Shown: positions 25,826-35,406 of the stretch, in pieces
How positions within the stretch are numbered: position 1 is the first letter of the stretch
How the letters are laid out: each line of letters opens with the position of its first letter
Source of the DNA: Pseudomonas sp. K2I15
GTDB lineage: Bacteria > Pseudomonadota > Gammaproteobacteria > Pseudomonadales > Pseudomonadaceae
DNA: 64,000 nucleotides
Assembly (NCBI RefSeq): GCF_002204795.1
Contig: NZ_NIXO01000025.1
Span: 26,710 to 90,709 of the forward strand
Direction: 5' to 3'
Position numbers and translations under genes: made by a program
Notes under the pieces: generated by a model
What the model saw: only the letters and a program-made list of their open reading frames with translations
What the model was told of the DNA's origin: nothing
Database searches by the model: none

Positions 25826-27739
25826 TTACGAAGACAGGTACGACGAACGCGTCAAACCAAGACGCAACGCATCCAGGAACTGGGTCCGCTCCGCCGCCGT
25901 GATCTTCGCGCTGGCGCATTTGTCACGGTAGTGAGTCATCAACTCCTCCGGCGACAAGTGCACGTAGCGCAGCATGTCTTCGATGGTGTCGTGGGTCTCG
26001 ATCCCGGCGCTGTACACCGAACCGTCTTCACGCTGGTAGATGTTCACCGAGTCGGTGTCACCGAACAGGTTGTGCATGTCGCCCAGGATTTCCTGGTAGG
26101 CACCCACCAGGAAGATCCCCAGCAGGTAGTCCTCACCTTCGTTCACGGCGTGCACCGGCAAGCTGGTCTCGATGCTTTGCTCGTCGACGTACTGTTTGAT
26201 CTTGCCGTCGGAGTCGCAGGTCAGGTCTTGCAGCACGGCACGGCGCAGCGGCTCTTCGTCGAGGCGATGCAGCGGCAGAATCGGCAGCACCTGGCCGATC
26301 GCCCAGGTGTCCGGCAGGCTCTGGAACACCGAGAAGTTGCAGATGTACTTGTCGGCCAGCTTGTCGTTGAGCTCGTCCAGCACCTGGCGGTGGGAACGCT
26401 GGCGGGCTTTCAACGAGTTGTGCAGGCGGCGGCACACGGCGAAGTAGCACTGTTCGGCCAGGGCTTTTTCGGCGAGGGTCAGTTTGCCGTCGGCATACTG
26501 GGTGGCCACGTCGCTCATGTAGTGGGTGGCGCGCCAGTAGGTTTCGGTGACCATTTCAATGTCGGTCGGGCCCAGCAGGTCCACCAGCCACTGTACGGTT
26601 TCCGGCAGGCTTTCCTTGTTCTCGATCACCGGCACGTCGTCGTTGTGTTTCTCGACGTCGGTGACTTGCACCACCAGCATGGCGTGGTGGGCGGTCAGGG
26701 AACGGCCGCTCTCGGAGAAAATATGCGGATGCGGCAGGCTCTGCGCGTCGCAGAATTCCTTGAGCATGCCCACGACCACGCCGGCGTAGTCGTCCATGTC
26801 GTAGTTGATGGAGCTGGCGTTACGCGAATGCGTACCGTCGTAGTCCACGCCCAGGCCACCGCCCACGTCGATGTGGTCCACCGGCAGGCCGAGGTTGCGC
26901 AGTTCGCCGTAGTAACGAATGGCTTCCTTGAACCCGTGCTGGTAGTCGGCCAGGTTGGCGATCTGCGAACCCATATGGAAGTGCAGCAGGCGGATGCCCT
27001 GGTCCAGGCCCGCCGCGCGGAAGCGCTCGACCACAGACAGCAGTTGCGCCGCCGACAAACCGAATTTGGATTTCTCGCCGCCGGTGTCTGCCCACTTGCT
27101 CGACGCCAGGGACGACAGGCGCACCCGCAGGCCCACCTGTGGCTTGACCTTGAGGTTGGCGGCTTCTTCGATCACCAGGCCGACTTCGGACTCTTTCTCG
27201 ATCACGATAAAGACGTTGTGGCCCAGCTTCTGGCCCATCAGCGCGAGGCGGATGAACTCACGGTCTTTGTAACCGTTGCAGACGATGGTGCCGCCTTTCG
27301 GGGCCAGGGCCAGCACGGCCAGAAGCTCAGGCTTGGAGCCGGCTTCCAGGCCGATGGACACGTCCTGGGTGGCGATGATGTTTTCGATCACCGCTTCCTG
27401 CTGGTTCACCTTGATCGGGTACAGCGCGGTGTATTTGCTCTGGTATTCCAGGCGCTCGATATTCGCGTCGAAGGCACCAGTCAGCTGGCGCACGCGGTCT
27501 TGCAGGATGTCGGGGAAGCGCACCAGCAACGGCAAGGACAGGCCGCTTTTGCGCAGCTCGTCTACTTGCTCGTACAGGTCGACAGGCGTGCTGTTCGGGC
27601 CGTTCGGACGAACTTCAACGCGACCGGCATCATTGATCGCGAAATACCCGGCCCCCCAATGGCGAATCCCGTAAACACTGCGGCTGTCCGCAACTGTCCA
27701 TTGGCTGCCATCGTCTTTGCGTGTGCGTCGTACGGACAT
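25826..27739 (-). CDS. speA: Biosynthetic arginine decarboxylase
   Basis: 637 residues, the family length. Catalyses arginine to agmatine with PLP and Mg2+, the first step of the agmatine route to putrescine. Visible features: PLP lysine in YPIKVNQQEA (about residue 108), the barrel segment LLHFHMGSQIAN, the GGGLGVDYDGT glycine loop, and the C-terminal barrel with LPILPLHRLDEEP and CDSDGKI. AGGGGA precedes the ATG at 27739. Same strand as yciH upstream, but a 214-bp spacer with an inverted repeat separates them. Confidence 0.96.
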   Translation of the reverse strand: MSVRRTRKDDGSQWTVADSRSVYGIRHWGAGYFAINDAGRVEVRPNGPNSTPVDLYEQVDELRKSGLSLPLLVRFPDILQDRVRQLTGAFDANIERLEYQSKYTALYPIKVNQQEAVIENIIATQDVSIGLEAGSKPELLAVLALAPKGGTIVCNGYKDREFIRLALMGQKLGHNVFIVIEKESEVGLVIEEAANLKVKPQVGLRVRLSSLASSKWADTGGEKSKFGLSAAQLLSVVERFRAAGLDQGIRLLHFHMGSQIANLADYQHGFKEAIRYYGELRNLGLPVDHIDVGGGLGVDYDGTHSRNASSINYDMDDYAGVVVGMLKEFCDAQSLPHPHIFSESGRSLTAHHAMLVVQVTDVEKHNDDVPVIENKESLPETVQWLVDLLGPTDIEMVTETYWRATHYMSDVATQYADGKLTLAEKALAEQCYFAVCRRLHNSLKARQRSHRQVLDELNDKLADKYICNFSVFQSLPDTWAIGQVLPILPLHRLDEEPLRRAVLQDLTCDSDGKIKQYVDEQSIETSLPVHAVNEGEDYLLGIFLVGAYQEILGDMHNLFGDTDSVNIYQREDGSVYSAGIETHDTIEDMLRYVHLSPEELMTHYRDKCASAKITAAERTQFLDALRLGLTRSSYLSS

Positions 27740-27877
27740 CGAAGTCCCCTATAAATGAAGTCGAAGTGCACCGGGCCCAATTTTGAGGCTGGCGCAGTCT
27801 AAAGAATGAAAATGACGATTTGCCTGTAAGGGAGGTAGACCCCACTCGCAGTGCAGAGTTTAGACACCGGTCAGGAA

Positions 27878-27953
27878 CAGGCTCTGTGAAAACCATGGAG
27901 ACGACAGTTCGCGTTCAGCAAACCGGCCATCGGGGTGGGTTTCACAGAGGCTG
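27878..27953. repeat. Imperfect inverted repeat between yciH and speA
   Basis: Arms 27878-27894 and 27937-27953 match at 15 of 17 positions (CTCTGTGAAAA/TTTCACAGAG core) around a 42-nt centre. The right arm abuts the yciH stop codon. It may be a yciH terminator, a leader structure for speA or a tiny MITE-like insertion; no flanking target duplication is visible. Confidence 0.55.
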
Positions 27954-28325
27954 CTAGCCGCCGGATTTCTTCGCCTTGTAACCCAGCTTGATCAGCTCGG
28001 CCAACAGCAACTCGACGTGGTCGCCCTGAATCTCGATGATGCCGTCTTTCAAGGCGCCACCGGTGCCACAGCGCTTTTTAAGCGTGGTGGCCAGCTCCTT
28101 CAGGGCGTCTTCGGCCAGGGGCACGCCGGTGATGGTGGTCACCGTCTTGCCGCCACGGCCCTTGCTCTCGCGACGTACGCGGGCAATACCATCGCCTTCG
28201 GGGATCAGGGTTGTTTTGCAGGTGCATGAATCCACAGGCTGGCGACAGTCCGGGCAATGTCGACCTGCGTCGGTGGAAAATACCAGGCCACCAAGGGCGG
28301 CGAAGGATGCGGCTTTTTTGGCCAC
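27954..28325 (-). CDS. yciH: Translation initiation factor SUI1/YciH family
   Basis: 123 residues from the GTG at 28325, which has AGAGGA at proper distance; an in-frame TTG at 28331 is too close to that site. N-terminal Cys cluster CPDCRQPVDSCTC may bind zinc. The SUI1/eIF1 domain follows: GRGGKTVTTITGVPL, KKRCGTGGALKDG and IEIQGDH. The bacterial protein affects start-site fidelity in vitro. Neighbours speA and nudix match the Pseudomonas order. Confidence 0.92.
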   Translation of the reverse strand: MAKKAASFAALGGLVFSTDAGRHCPDCRQPVDSCTCKTTLIPEGDGIARVRRESKGRGGKTVTTITGVPLAEDALKELATTLKKRCGTGGALKDGIIEIQGDHVELLLAELIKLGYKAKKSGG

Positions 28326-28427
28326 CGGCAATCCTCTTGGGAGGACAAAGACTGATCGATGGGGTCATCGACCGCGAAGCCCCACTCAGGCAGGGGCAGC
28401 GCACTTCACCGCAGGCGTTCAACCCAC

Positions 28428-28528
28428 TGTAGGAGCGAGCTTGCTCGCGAAGGTCGTCAACGATAACGCGGGCATTCAGGCAGCACGCGTAGCGCTTACG
28501 TTTTTCGCGAGCAAGCTCGCTCCTACAG
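28428..28528. repeat. Paired REP-like palindrome (CTGTAGGAGCGAGC variant)
   Basis: Arms CTGTAGGAGCGAGCTTGCTC and its reverse complement enclose a spacer of about 50 nt. A sequence variant of the other REP pairs. It lies upstream of yciH. Confidence 0.88.
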
Positions 28529-28621
28529 GGTGAAGCAACAACGGTTCAGCTTGAAAAGTCGCGCAGTGTAACGGCAAAAACGCCCCTTGCTAAGAGCCAA
28601 ATGGCGCCAATTTATGCAACT

Positions 28622-29161
28622 TTAGCGACGCAGGGCCAAATAACGACGCAACCCTTCCTGCGCATCCGGGCAATAGGGCTTTTGCTCGGCCTCCTGCAAC
28701 ACCGTCGCCAGTGGCAGAAAGCGCGCCTCCATGACTTCTTCCAGCTGGATCCGCAGCGGCCCGTCCCATACGGCAGAGAACGAAGTGCACCAGAGCCGGC
28801 TGTCGCCGTCTTCGAAGTAGAAATGATCGTGTGCGGTCAGTTCGACGCCGCTAACCCCCAGTTCCTCTTCCAGCTCGCGGGCCGCCGACTCAGCGTAGGA
28901 CTCGTGGGCCGCCACCATTCCGCCCGCCGCCGTGTCCCAGAAACCCGGGTACATGGCTTTGCTCAGGGTGCGCCGATGCACGCACAGCTCACCGGCAGAG
29001 TTGAACAGGAAGATAAAGGTGCAGCGCCCGATCAGCCCGCGCTGGCGCAGATCAGAACGCACCAGGCTGCCGAGCAGGTTGTCGTGTTCGTCGACCCAGG
29101 CAATCAATTCGGCGTCGGAGGCGGCGCGGTGCGCAGCCTCCTTTGAGGAAGCGTCCATCAT
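28622..29161 (-). CDS. NUDIX hydrolase
   Basis: 179 residues from the ATG at 29161, which shares a base with the upstream stop (TGATG). The Nudix box reads GGMVAAHESYAESAARELEE then ELGV, matching GX5EX7REUXEEXGU. An N-terminal region with WVDEHDNLLG and R..L..RG resembles the YfcD/isopentenyl-diphosphate-isomerase-like branch. Substrate cannot be assigned. Translationally coupled to the DUF2333 gene. Confidence 0.9.
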   Translation of the reverse strand: MMDASSKEAAHRAASDAELIAWVDEHDNLLGSLVRSDLRQRGLIGRCTFIFLFNSAGELCVHRRTLSKAMYPGFWDTAAGGMVAAHESYAESAARELEEELGVSGVELTAHDHFYFEDGDSRLWCTSFSAVWDGPLRIQLEEVMEARFLPLATVLQEAEQKPYCPDAQEGLRRYLALRR

Positions 29162-30228
29162 CAACCCTGGTTCAGGAGCTGACGCAAGTCGATCACTGCA
29201 GCGTTGGCCCGGGAAATATAGTTGGCCATCACCAGCGAATGGTTGGCCAGGATGCCAAAACCACTGCCGTTAAGAATCATGGGGCTCCACACCGGCTCCT
29301 GCGAGGCTTCCAGCTCACGAATGATCTGGCGCACGCTGACGGTGGCGTTTTTCTTGGCCAGCACGTCGGCGAAGTCGACTTCAATGGCGCGCAGCAGATG
29401 GGACAGGGCCCAGGCTTGGCCACGGGCTTCGTAGAACACGTTGTCGATCTGCATCCATGGGGTTTCTACCACTTCTTCGTCGACCTGCGGCACTTCACCC
29501 GGCGCCAGCGCTTCGGTTTTCAGTGCGGTGTTGAGCTTGACCCGGCCCACACTGGCCGACAGCCGTTGCGACAGCGAACCCAAGCGAGTCGCCACATCAC
29601 CCAGCCAGTTGTTCAGGTTGTCGGCACGCGCATAGAACAGCGCTCCGCGCTGATTCGGGTCGGACAAACGTGCTTCGTAGCGGCTCAGGGAATTGATGCC
29701 TTCCTGGTATTCCGACTCGCTGGACGGCAGCACCCAGCTTTTGTTGTCGAAGTTGAAACGCGGCTCGGCCTTGGCCAGATCCGCGTCTTCCGCCGACTGC
29801 GACTGGGAACGGGCGAAGTCCTTGCGCAGGGCACGGGTCAGGTCACGCACCTGCACCAGCACGCCGTATTCCCAGCTCGGCATGTTGTCCATCCACAGGC
29901 CCGGCGGGAAACGGTCGTTGGAAATGTAGCCGCCCGGCTTGTTCAGCAAGGTGCCCACCACGGTCTTGAGGGTTTCGACGGTGGTGAAGCCCACCACCAT
30001 CTGCTTGCCTTCCTTCTCGGCAGCAATTTGCGCATTCTGCTGAACCGGGAACAACGCAGGCTCTTCGCTCCAGTACCAACCCAGGGCACCGGTGACCAAC
30101 AGGTACAACGCAACCAGCGAGAGCAGCGCACGGCTCATCAGCAGGTTACGGAAATAGCTGCGGGGGGCCGACTTGGTCTCGGGGGCCGGGCCCTTTGCAC
30201 TGCCTGCGCGGTTTTTCCAGTCCAGCAT
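29161..30228 (-). CDS. DUF2333 family membrane-anchored protein
   Basis: 355 residues. A cytosolic basic N-terminus, one transmembrane helix (about 33-52, ending GALGWYW), then a large periplasmic helical domain with FTTVETLKTVVGTLLNKPGG, PPGLWMDNMPSWEYG and the C-terminal SLVMANYISRANAAVIDLR. I recognise the DUF2333 pattern; function unknown. Two-gene operon with nudix. The 275-bp stretch to gcbA upstream holds both promoters and no other gene that I can see. Confidence 0.88.
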   Translation of the reverse strand: MLDWKNRAGSAKGPAPETKSAPRSYFRNLLMSRALLSLVALYLLVTGALGWYWSEEPALFPVQQNAQIAAEKEGKQMVVGFTTVETLKTVVGTLLNKPGGYISNDRFPPGLWMDNMPSWEYGVLVQVRDLTRALRKDFARSQSQSAEDADLAKAEPRFNFDNKSWVLPSSESEYQEGINSLSRYEARLSDPNQRGALFYARADNLNNWLGDVATRLGSLSQRLSASVGRVKLNTALKTEALAPGEVPQVDEEVVETPWMQIDNVFYEARGQAWALSHLLRAIEVDFADVLAKKNATVSVRQIIRELEASQEPVWSPMILNGSGFGILANHSLVMANYISRANAAVIDLRQLLNQG

Positions 30229-30503
30229 GGCGATATCCTTTCAATCACTTGAGTTCAATAGCTACGACCACAACCCTACCCCATCGTGCCGAGCATTGCG
30301 GCGCTTTTAGTCAGGGGTGGCGCGAGTGCGCGGCTCGACTATAAAGGATGCACGCCTTTTACGCCCGCGCGACTGCAGGGTCGACAAATGAATATCCAGG
30401 ACCTCGCAGTTAATTGACGTATGACACTCGTGCAGAGGAAAAGAGGTGCTAGCATAGAGCCATCAGTTCTACCTCAGCATGCAGCCTAACTAGTAGTCAG
30501 GAT

Positions 30504-32174
30504 ATGACCGAGCCAGAAGACCCCAGCCGTGAGCGTCTCAAGCACCATTTTGCCCAGCGGGTAATTCATCAGGCACGTCAAATTCTTGAGATCTGGCAGC
30601 GCCTGCAACGCAGCGAATGGTCGACCACTGACTTGTCCGAACTCAGTGAGGCCAACCTGCGCCTGCTGCGGTTTGCCGAGCGCTTCGAGCAGCCGGAACA
30701 CGGCCAACTGGCGCACCTGATCAGCGCCTCACTCAAGGCAGTGGACGACAACCGCGGCCGCCTGAGCAGCCACCTGATCACCGATCTCAATCGCCTGATG
30801 CAGCGCCTGTCGCGCACCGGCCTGCGCCAGGGCGACCAGCTGGAACAAACCTTCCTGCCGCCGATGCGCAAGCCGATCTACGTGATGCTGGCCGATCACG
30901 ACCGCGCCGAGCGCTTGGCCAAGCAGCTGGAGTTTTTCGGCTTGAGCGCCCAGTCGCTCGACAGCGTGGCAGCGTTTCGCTCATCGATGGCCGAGCGTTT
31001 GCCGGCGGCCATCGTGATGGATGTGGATTTTTGCGGCACCGGCCTGGGCCTGAAACTCGCCGCCGAAGCCCAGGAAGGCCTGGAGCAAAAACTGCCGCTG
31101 CTGTTTTTCAGCCTGCACGAAACCGATACGCCCACCCGCCTGGCCGCCGTGCGCGCCGGCGGCCAGGAGTTCCTCACCGGAACCCTGGAGGCCTCGAGCC
31201 TGCTGGAAAAAATCGAAGTGCTGACCTGCGTCGCCCAGTACGAACCTTATAAAGTGCTGATCATCGACGACTCGCGCGCCCAGGCGATGCACACCGAGCG
31301 CCTGCTCAACAGCGCCGGCATCGTCACCCGCACCCTGATCGAACCGATCCAGGCCATGGCCGAGCTGGCAGACTTCCAGCCCGACCTGATCATCCTCGAC
31401 ATGTATATGCCGGCCTGCACCGGTACCGAACTGGCCAAGGTGATCCGCCACAACGACCGTTACGTCAGCGTGCCGATCATCTACCTCTCGGCCGAAGACG
31501 ACCTGGACAAGCAACTGGACGCCATGAGCGAAGGCGGCGACGACTTCCTCACCAAGCCGATCAAGCCCCGGCACCTGATCACCACCGTGCGCAACCGCGC
31601 AGCAAGGGCGCGCAACCTCAAGGCGCGGATGGTGCGCGACAGCCTTACGGGGCTGTACAACCACACGCACATTCTGCAATTGCTTGAAGACTGTAGCTTC
31701 CGCTCGCGTCGCGAGGGCAAGGCGCTGAGCTTTGCGATGCTCGACATCGACCACTTCAAACGGGTCAACGACAGCCACGGCCACCCCATGGGCGACCGGG
31801 TGATCAAGAGCCTGGCGCTGTTTCTCAAGCAGCGCCTGCGCAAGACCGACTATATAGGCCGTTACGGTGGCGAAGAATTTGCCATCGTGATGCCCGACAC
31901 CGATCTCGACGCCGCCTGCAAAGTGCTCGACGAAATCCGTGGGCGCTTTGCCGAGGTTCACTACCCCGCCCAGCCGCAGGATTTGTGGTGCACCTTCAGT
32001 GCCGGCGTGGTGGAACTGTGTGATGGCTCCGACAGCCTGATGATGGCGGCCCAGGCCGACGAGGCGTTGTACCGCGCCAAGGATGCCGGGCGTAACCGGG
32101 TGGTGTCGGCGCGCGCATCAAAGCAAAGTGCCACCTTTTCACCGGAATCCACCGAATCCGTCATAACTTTGTAA
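30504..32174 (+). CDS. gcbA: Diguanylate cyclase GcbA (REC-REC-GGDEF)
   Basis: 556 residues. A helical N-terminal region (about 1-120), a first REC-like domain (about 125-240, acceptor in IVMDVDF), a second REC (about 247-365, LIILDMYMP with KPIKP), then GGDEF. The active site is GGEEF at 455-459 and the inhibitory RxxD site is R446-KT-D449, so an active, product-inhibited cyclase is expected. GcbA promotes initial attachment in P. fluorescens and P. aeruginosa. The name rests on architecture and on its place between the DUF2333 and ctpL genes. Confidence 0.9.
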   Translation: MTEPEDPSRERLKHHFAQRVIHQARQILEIWQRLQRSEWSTTDLSELSEANLRLLRFAERFEQPEHGQLAHLISASLKAVDDNRGRLSSHLITDLNRLMQRLSRTGLRQGDQLEQTFLPPMRKPIYVMLADHDRAERLAKQLEFFGLSAQSLDSVAAFRSSMAERLPAAIVMDVDFCGTGLGLKLAAEAQEGLEQKLPLLFFSLHETDTPTRLAAVRAGGQEFLTGTLEASSLLEKIEVLTCVAQYEPYKVLIIDDSRAQAMHTERLLNSAGIVTRTLIEPIQAMAELADFQPDLIILDMYMPACTGTELAKVIRHNDRYVSVPIIYLSAEDDLDKQLDAMSEGGDDFLTKPIKPRHLITTVRNRAARARNLKARMVRDSLTGLYNHTHILQLLEDCSFRSRREGKALSFAMLDIDHFKRVNDSHGHPMGDRVIKSLALFLKQRLRKTDYIGRYGGEEFAIVMPDTDLDAACKVLDEIRGRFAEVHYPAQPQDLWCTFSAGVVELCDGSDSLMMAAQADEALYRAKDAGRNRVVSARASKQSATFSPESTESVITL

Positions 32175-32226
32175 TAGAAACGCAATAACTTCAGGCACTT
32201 ACTTCTGCTGTCGGTTGAAACCACGC

Positions 32227-34188
32227 ATGCGCCTGAAGCTGCTGACGAATCTGAACACCCTCCTTCTGGTCGCCGTTTGCCTGGCCCTGGGCGCGACGCT
32301 CTGGTGGTCGCAACGCGCCCTGGAGCGGCCTTATCTGCTGATGGAGCGCTACCTGGGCCTGTCGCAGACCTTTCAGAACCAGGCCGCACGCAACATCGAC
32401 GACTACCTCGCCAGCGGCGACGCTCTGCGCCTGAGCAGCGCCAGCCAGAGCCTGGAAAACCTGCTGCAGCACCTGGATGAGTTACCGGCAGACCTGGCGC
32501 AAAACCTGCGACCCAGCCTGGTAGACCTGGACACCTTCAGCAAGACCGACCTGCTGGCGGCCGGCAAGCTGGCGGGCGACCCGCAAGCCTTGCTGCTACA
32601 AGCCGAACGCGAACTTGGCGCGAACCTGGAGCAACTGAACCAGTACGCCAGCGGTGTGAATTCGCCCGAGGCGACGCGCTATCTGCCGCCTTTATTGGCC
32701 GCGTCCCAGCACCTGGCCAAACTCTCCCTGGCCCGGGACAAACTGGTGAGCAGCGGGCGCAGCGAACTGGCCGACGATGTGGAGCGCGAAGTCAGCAATA
32801 TCCGCAGCCAGGCTGACGTGCTGGGGCAACTGCCATTGCTGGGCGTGACGGCCAGCAGCGAGTCCAATACCGACGATTTCTCGGCCATGATGGGCCTGGA
32901 AAACACCGAAAAAACCGTGGCCCAGGACACCGGCGTCGACCTCAAGCGCGAACTCAACAGCCTGCTGACCCGCTACCCCGCAGAACTGAAACGCACCCGT
33001 GAGCAAATCCAGCAACGCACCGAACTGGCCACCAGCACTCACCTGAAAATCCATGCCGTGCAGCAAGCCATCGCCGGGCTGGAGCCGGTAGTGCGGGCCC
33101 AACACGCGCAGATCCAGGGCGAAGTGCGGCTGATGCAAGGCGTGATGATCGGCCTGATTTTGCTCATGGCACTATTAATCGACACTTTGCAGCGGCGCCT
33201 GGCGCGAGTGCTGACCAACCTGGCGCCGGCCTTGTCCACATGGGCCGAAGGCGATTTCAGCCAGCCCATTGCCTTGGGCAAGACCAACCGCGAACTGCAC
33301 GATATCGAAGAGTCCCTGAATCGCCTGCGCGCCTATCTGGTGGACCTGGTGGGCACCATCAGAGGCAACGCCGAGCAAGTGGCCGGCAGCAGCAGCGCAC
33401 TGGCAGAACTGAGCAACGGCATGCACGACGGCGCTGAGCGGCAGGCCGGTGATACCGCGCAGATTCGCGATTCCCTCGGCGAACTGGAGGCGACTATCCA
33501 GCAGGTCGCCGGCGACGCGAGCCAGGCCGCCGAAGCCAGCCGCAGCGCAGGCGAGGCGGTGGAACAGGGCCAGCGAGTGATCGGCCTGAGCCTGACCGGG
33601 CTTCACGCATTGGTGGGCGAAGTACAGATAAACGCGCAAATGATCGAAAAACTCGCCGAAGAGTCCGCGACCATCGGCGGCGTACTCACGGTGATCCGCT
33701 CGATTGCCGACCAGACCAATCTCCTGGCGTTGAACGCCGCCATCGAGGCCGCCCGCGCGGGTGAAGCCGGTCGCGGGTTCGCCGTAGTGGCCGACGAAGT
33801 TCGCTCCCTGGCCCAGCGCACCGCCGGCGCTACCGCCGAAATCCAGCACCTGATCGCCGGCCTGCAAACCGCTGCCCGGCAATCGGTGGAAGGCATGCGT
33901 GCCCAGGTCGAACACGCCGAGGCCACTGCCGAGCAAGCCCAGGCAGCCGACGGGGCGCTGGATGAAATCGTCGGGGCGATCCAGACCATTTCCGACACGG
34001 CCGTGCGGATCGCCGATGTCACTGCCCAACAAAGCGGCGCCGTCAGCGAAATCCGCGATAACAGTGAGAGAATTCACCAATTGGGTGAGGATAACTTGCT
34101 GCGAATTGGCCAAGGGCGTAGCCAGGGCGAGCATTTGTTGGTGCTCGGCGGGCAACTCAACACCGCCGTGCAAGCATTCCGCGTCTAG
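32227..34188 (+). CDS. ctpL: Methyl-accepting chemotaxis protein, CtpL-like
   Basis: 653 residues from the ATG at 32227 (an in-frame TTG at 32215 is possible). Membrane helix about 10-28, a helical periplasmic sensor of about 270 residues, second membrane helix about 300-320, HAMP, then the signalling coiled coil with the invariant hairpin tip RSIADQTNLLALNAAIEAAR. P. aeruginosa CtpL mediates taxis to phosphate and some chloroanilines; the name here comes from synteny between gcbA and aroQ plus the helical sensor. Ligand not proven. Confidence 0.83.
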   Translation: MRLKLLTNLNTLLLVAVCLALGATLWWSQRALERPYLLMERYLGLSQTFQNQAARNIDDYLASGDALRLSSASQSLENLLQHLDELPADLAQNLRPSLVDLDTFSKTDLLAAGKLAGDPQALLLQAERELGANLEQLNQYASGVNSPEATRYLPPLLAASQHLAKLSLARDKLVSSGRSELADDVEREVSNIRSQADVLGQLPLLGVTASSESNTDDFSAMMGLENTEKTVAQDTGVDLKRELNSLLTRYPAELKRTREQIQQRTELATSTHLKIHAVQQAIAGLEPVVRAQHAQIQGEVRLMQGVMIGLILLMALLIDTLQRRLARVLTNLAPALSTWAEGDFSQPIALGKTNRELHDIEESLNRLRAYLVDLVGTIRGNAEQVAGSSSALAELSNGMHDGAERQAGDTAQIRDSLGELEATIQQVAGDASQAAEASRSAGEAVEQGQRVIGLSLTGLHALVGEVQINAQMIEKLAEESATIGGVLTVIRSIADQTNLLALNAAIEAARAGEAGRGFAVVADEVRSLAQRTAGATAEIQHLIAGLQTAARQSVEGMRAQVEHAEATAEQAQAADGALDEIVGAIQTISDTAVRIADVTAQQSGAVSEIRDNSERIHQLGEDNLLRIGQGRSQGEHLLVLGGQLNTAVQAFRV

Positions 34189-34218
34189 CCGGATCTGCAG
34201 CCGTGTGAAGATCAAAAT

Positions 34219-34306
34219 GTGGGAGCGGGCTTGCTCGCGAAGGCGGCGTGCCAGTCAACAGAGGTATCGACTGAACCACCGCCTTCGCGAGCAAGCCCGC
34301 TCCCAC
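34219..34306. repeat. Paired REP (REPIN-type) palindrome
   Basis: Inverted pair of the GTGGGAGCGGGCTTGCTCGC unit between ctpL and aroQ, at the place where I recall dipZ/dsbD in P. aeruginosa. Confidence 0.9.
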
Positions 34307-34452
34307 ATTGACCGGATTCGGCCTTGCGGTCACATATTTTGCGCAATCCTCGCTAATCGTGCTGCCTACTGCATAGAACTGGACAGTCACAAACCCTTTG
34401 CGGCATAGTCGCCGGGTTCTACCGTGCCCACATCCATAACAAGGAACAGCCG

Positions 34453-34908
34453 ATGGCGACCTTACTGGTTCTTCACGGACCCAACCTGAACCTGCTCGGC
34501 ACCCGCGAACCGGGCGTCTACGGGGCAGTGACCCTCGAACAGATCAACCTCGATCTGGAACGACGGGCACGTGATGCCGGCCACCATCTGCTCTACCTGC
34601 AAAGCAATGCCGAGTACGAATTGATTGATCGCATCCATGCCGCGCGCAGCGAAGGTGTGGACTTTATCCTGATCAATCCCGCCGCTTTTACGCACACAAG
34701 CGTTGCATTACGTGACGCGCTGCTGGCGGTGAGCATCCCATTCATCGAAGTGCATTTATCGAACGTGCACAAACGCGAACCTTTCCGCCATCACTCTTAC
34801 TTCTCCGACGTTGCGGTAGGAGTGATCTGCGGCCTTGGCGCCAGCGGTTACCGACTGGCCCTGGAGGCCGCCCTGGAACAGCTTGAAGACACGGCCAAGC
34901 GCCCCTGA
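34453..34908 (+). CDS. aroQ: 3-dehydroquinate dehydratase, type II
   Basis: 151 residues, usual for the dodecameric type II enzyme. Converts 3-dehydroquinate to 3-dehydroshikimate in the shikimate pathway. Visible: GPNLNLLGTREPGVYG at the N-terminus (Asn12, Arg and Tyr24 of the active lid), LINPAAFTHTSVALRDAL with the catalytic His region, and EVHLSN. AAGGA precedes the ATG. The adjacent accB-accC order is common in Pseudomonas. Confidence 0.96.
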   Translation: MATLLVLHGPNLNLLGTREPGVYGAVTLEQINLDLERRARDAGHHLLYLQSNAEYELIDRIHAARSEGVDFILINPAAFTHTSVALRDALLAVSIPFIEVHLSNVHKREPFRHHSYFSDVAVGVICGLGASGYRLALEAALEQLEDTAKRP

Positions 34909-34933
34909 CCGACCCTTTGGGAGTTGATGATTC

Positions 34934-35389
34934 ATGGATATCCGTAAAGTTAAGAAATTGATCGAACTGCTGGAAGAATCCGGTATCGACGAGCTGGAGA
35001 TCAAGGAAGGCGAGGAGTCCGTACGGATCAGCCGTCACAGCAAGACCCCGGCCCAACAGTTCTACGCACCACAGATGCAAGCTCCGGCGCCTGCGCCAGT
35101 GGCTGCCGCTCCGGTTGCAACCGTTGCCGAAGCCCCTGCTGCTCCAAAACTGAACGGTTTTGTGGTCAAGTCGCCAATGGTCGGTACCTTCTACCGCACC
35201 CCGGCACCGACTTCGCCAGCCTTTGTTGAAATCGGCCAGACCGTCAAAGTGGGCGACACCATCTGCATCGTTGAAGCGATGAAGATGATGAACCACATCC
35301 AGGCTGAAAAAGCCGGTGTGATCGAATCCATCCTGGTAGAAAACGGTCAGCCGGTTGAATTCGACCAACCGCTGTTCACCATCGTTTGA
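34934..35389 (+). CDS. accB: Acetyl-CoA carboxylase biotin carboxyl carrier protein
   Basis: 151 residues: N-terminal helical segment MDIRKVKKLIELLEESG, an Ala/Pro-rich flexible linker (about 38-72), and the biotinyl domain with the biotin lysine K117 in EAMKMMNHI. Carrier of biotin between AccC and AccAD in the first step of fatty-acid synthesis. accC follows after 17 bp. Confidence 0.97.
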   Translation: MDIRKVKKLIELLEESGIDELEIKEGEESVRISRHSKTPAQQFYAPQMQAPAPAPVAAAPVATVAEAPAAPKLNGFVVKSPMVGTFYRTPAPTSPAFVEIGQTVKVGDTICIVEAMKMMNHIQAEKAGVIESILVENGQPVEFDQPLFTIV

Positions 35390-35406
35390 ACCGCGGAGAG
35401 CCAACG

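Noticed and set aside
25673..27754. 693-codon plus-strand reading frame opposite speA
   Set aside because: It is the antisense shadow of a clear arginine decarboxylase and is His/Val/Gln-rich in the way GC-rich antisense frames are; it also reads through a REP element.
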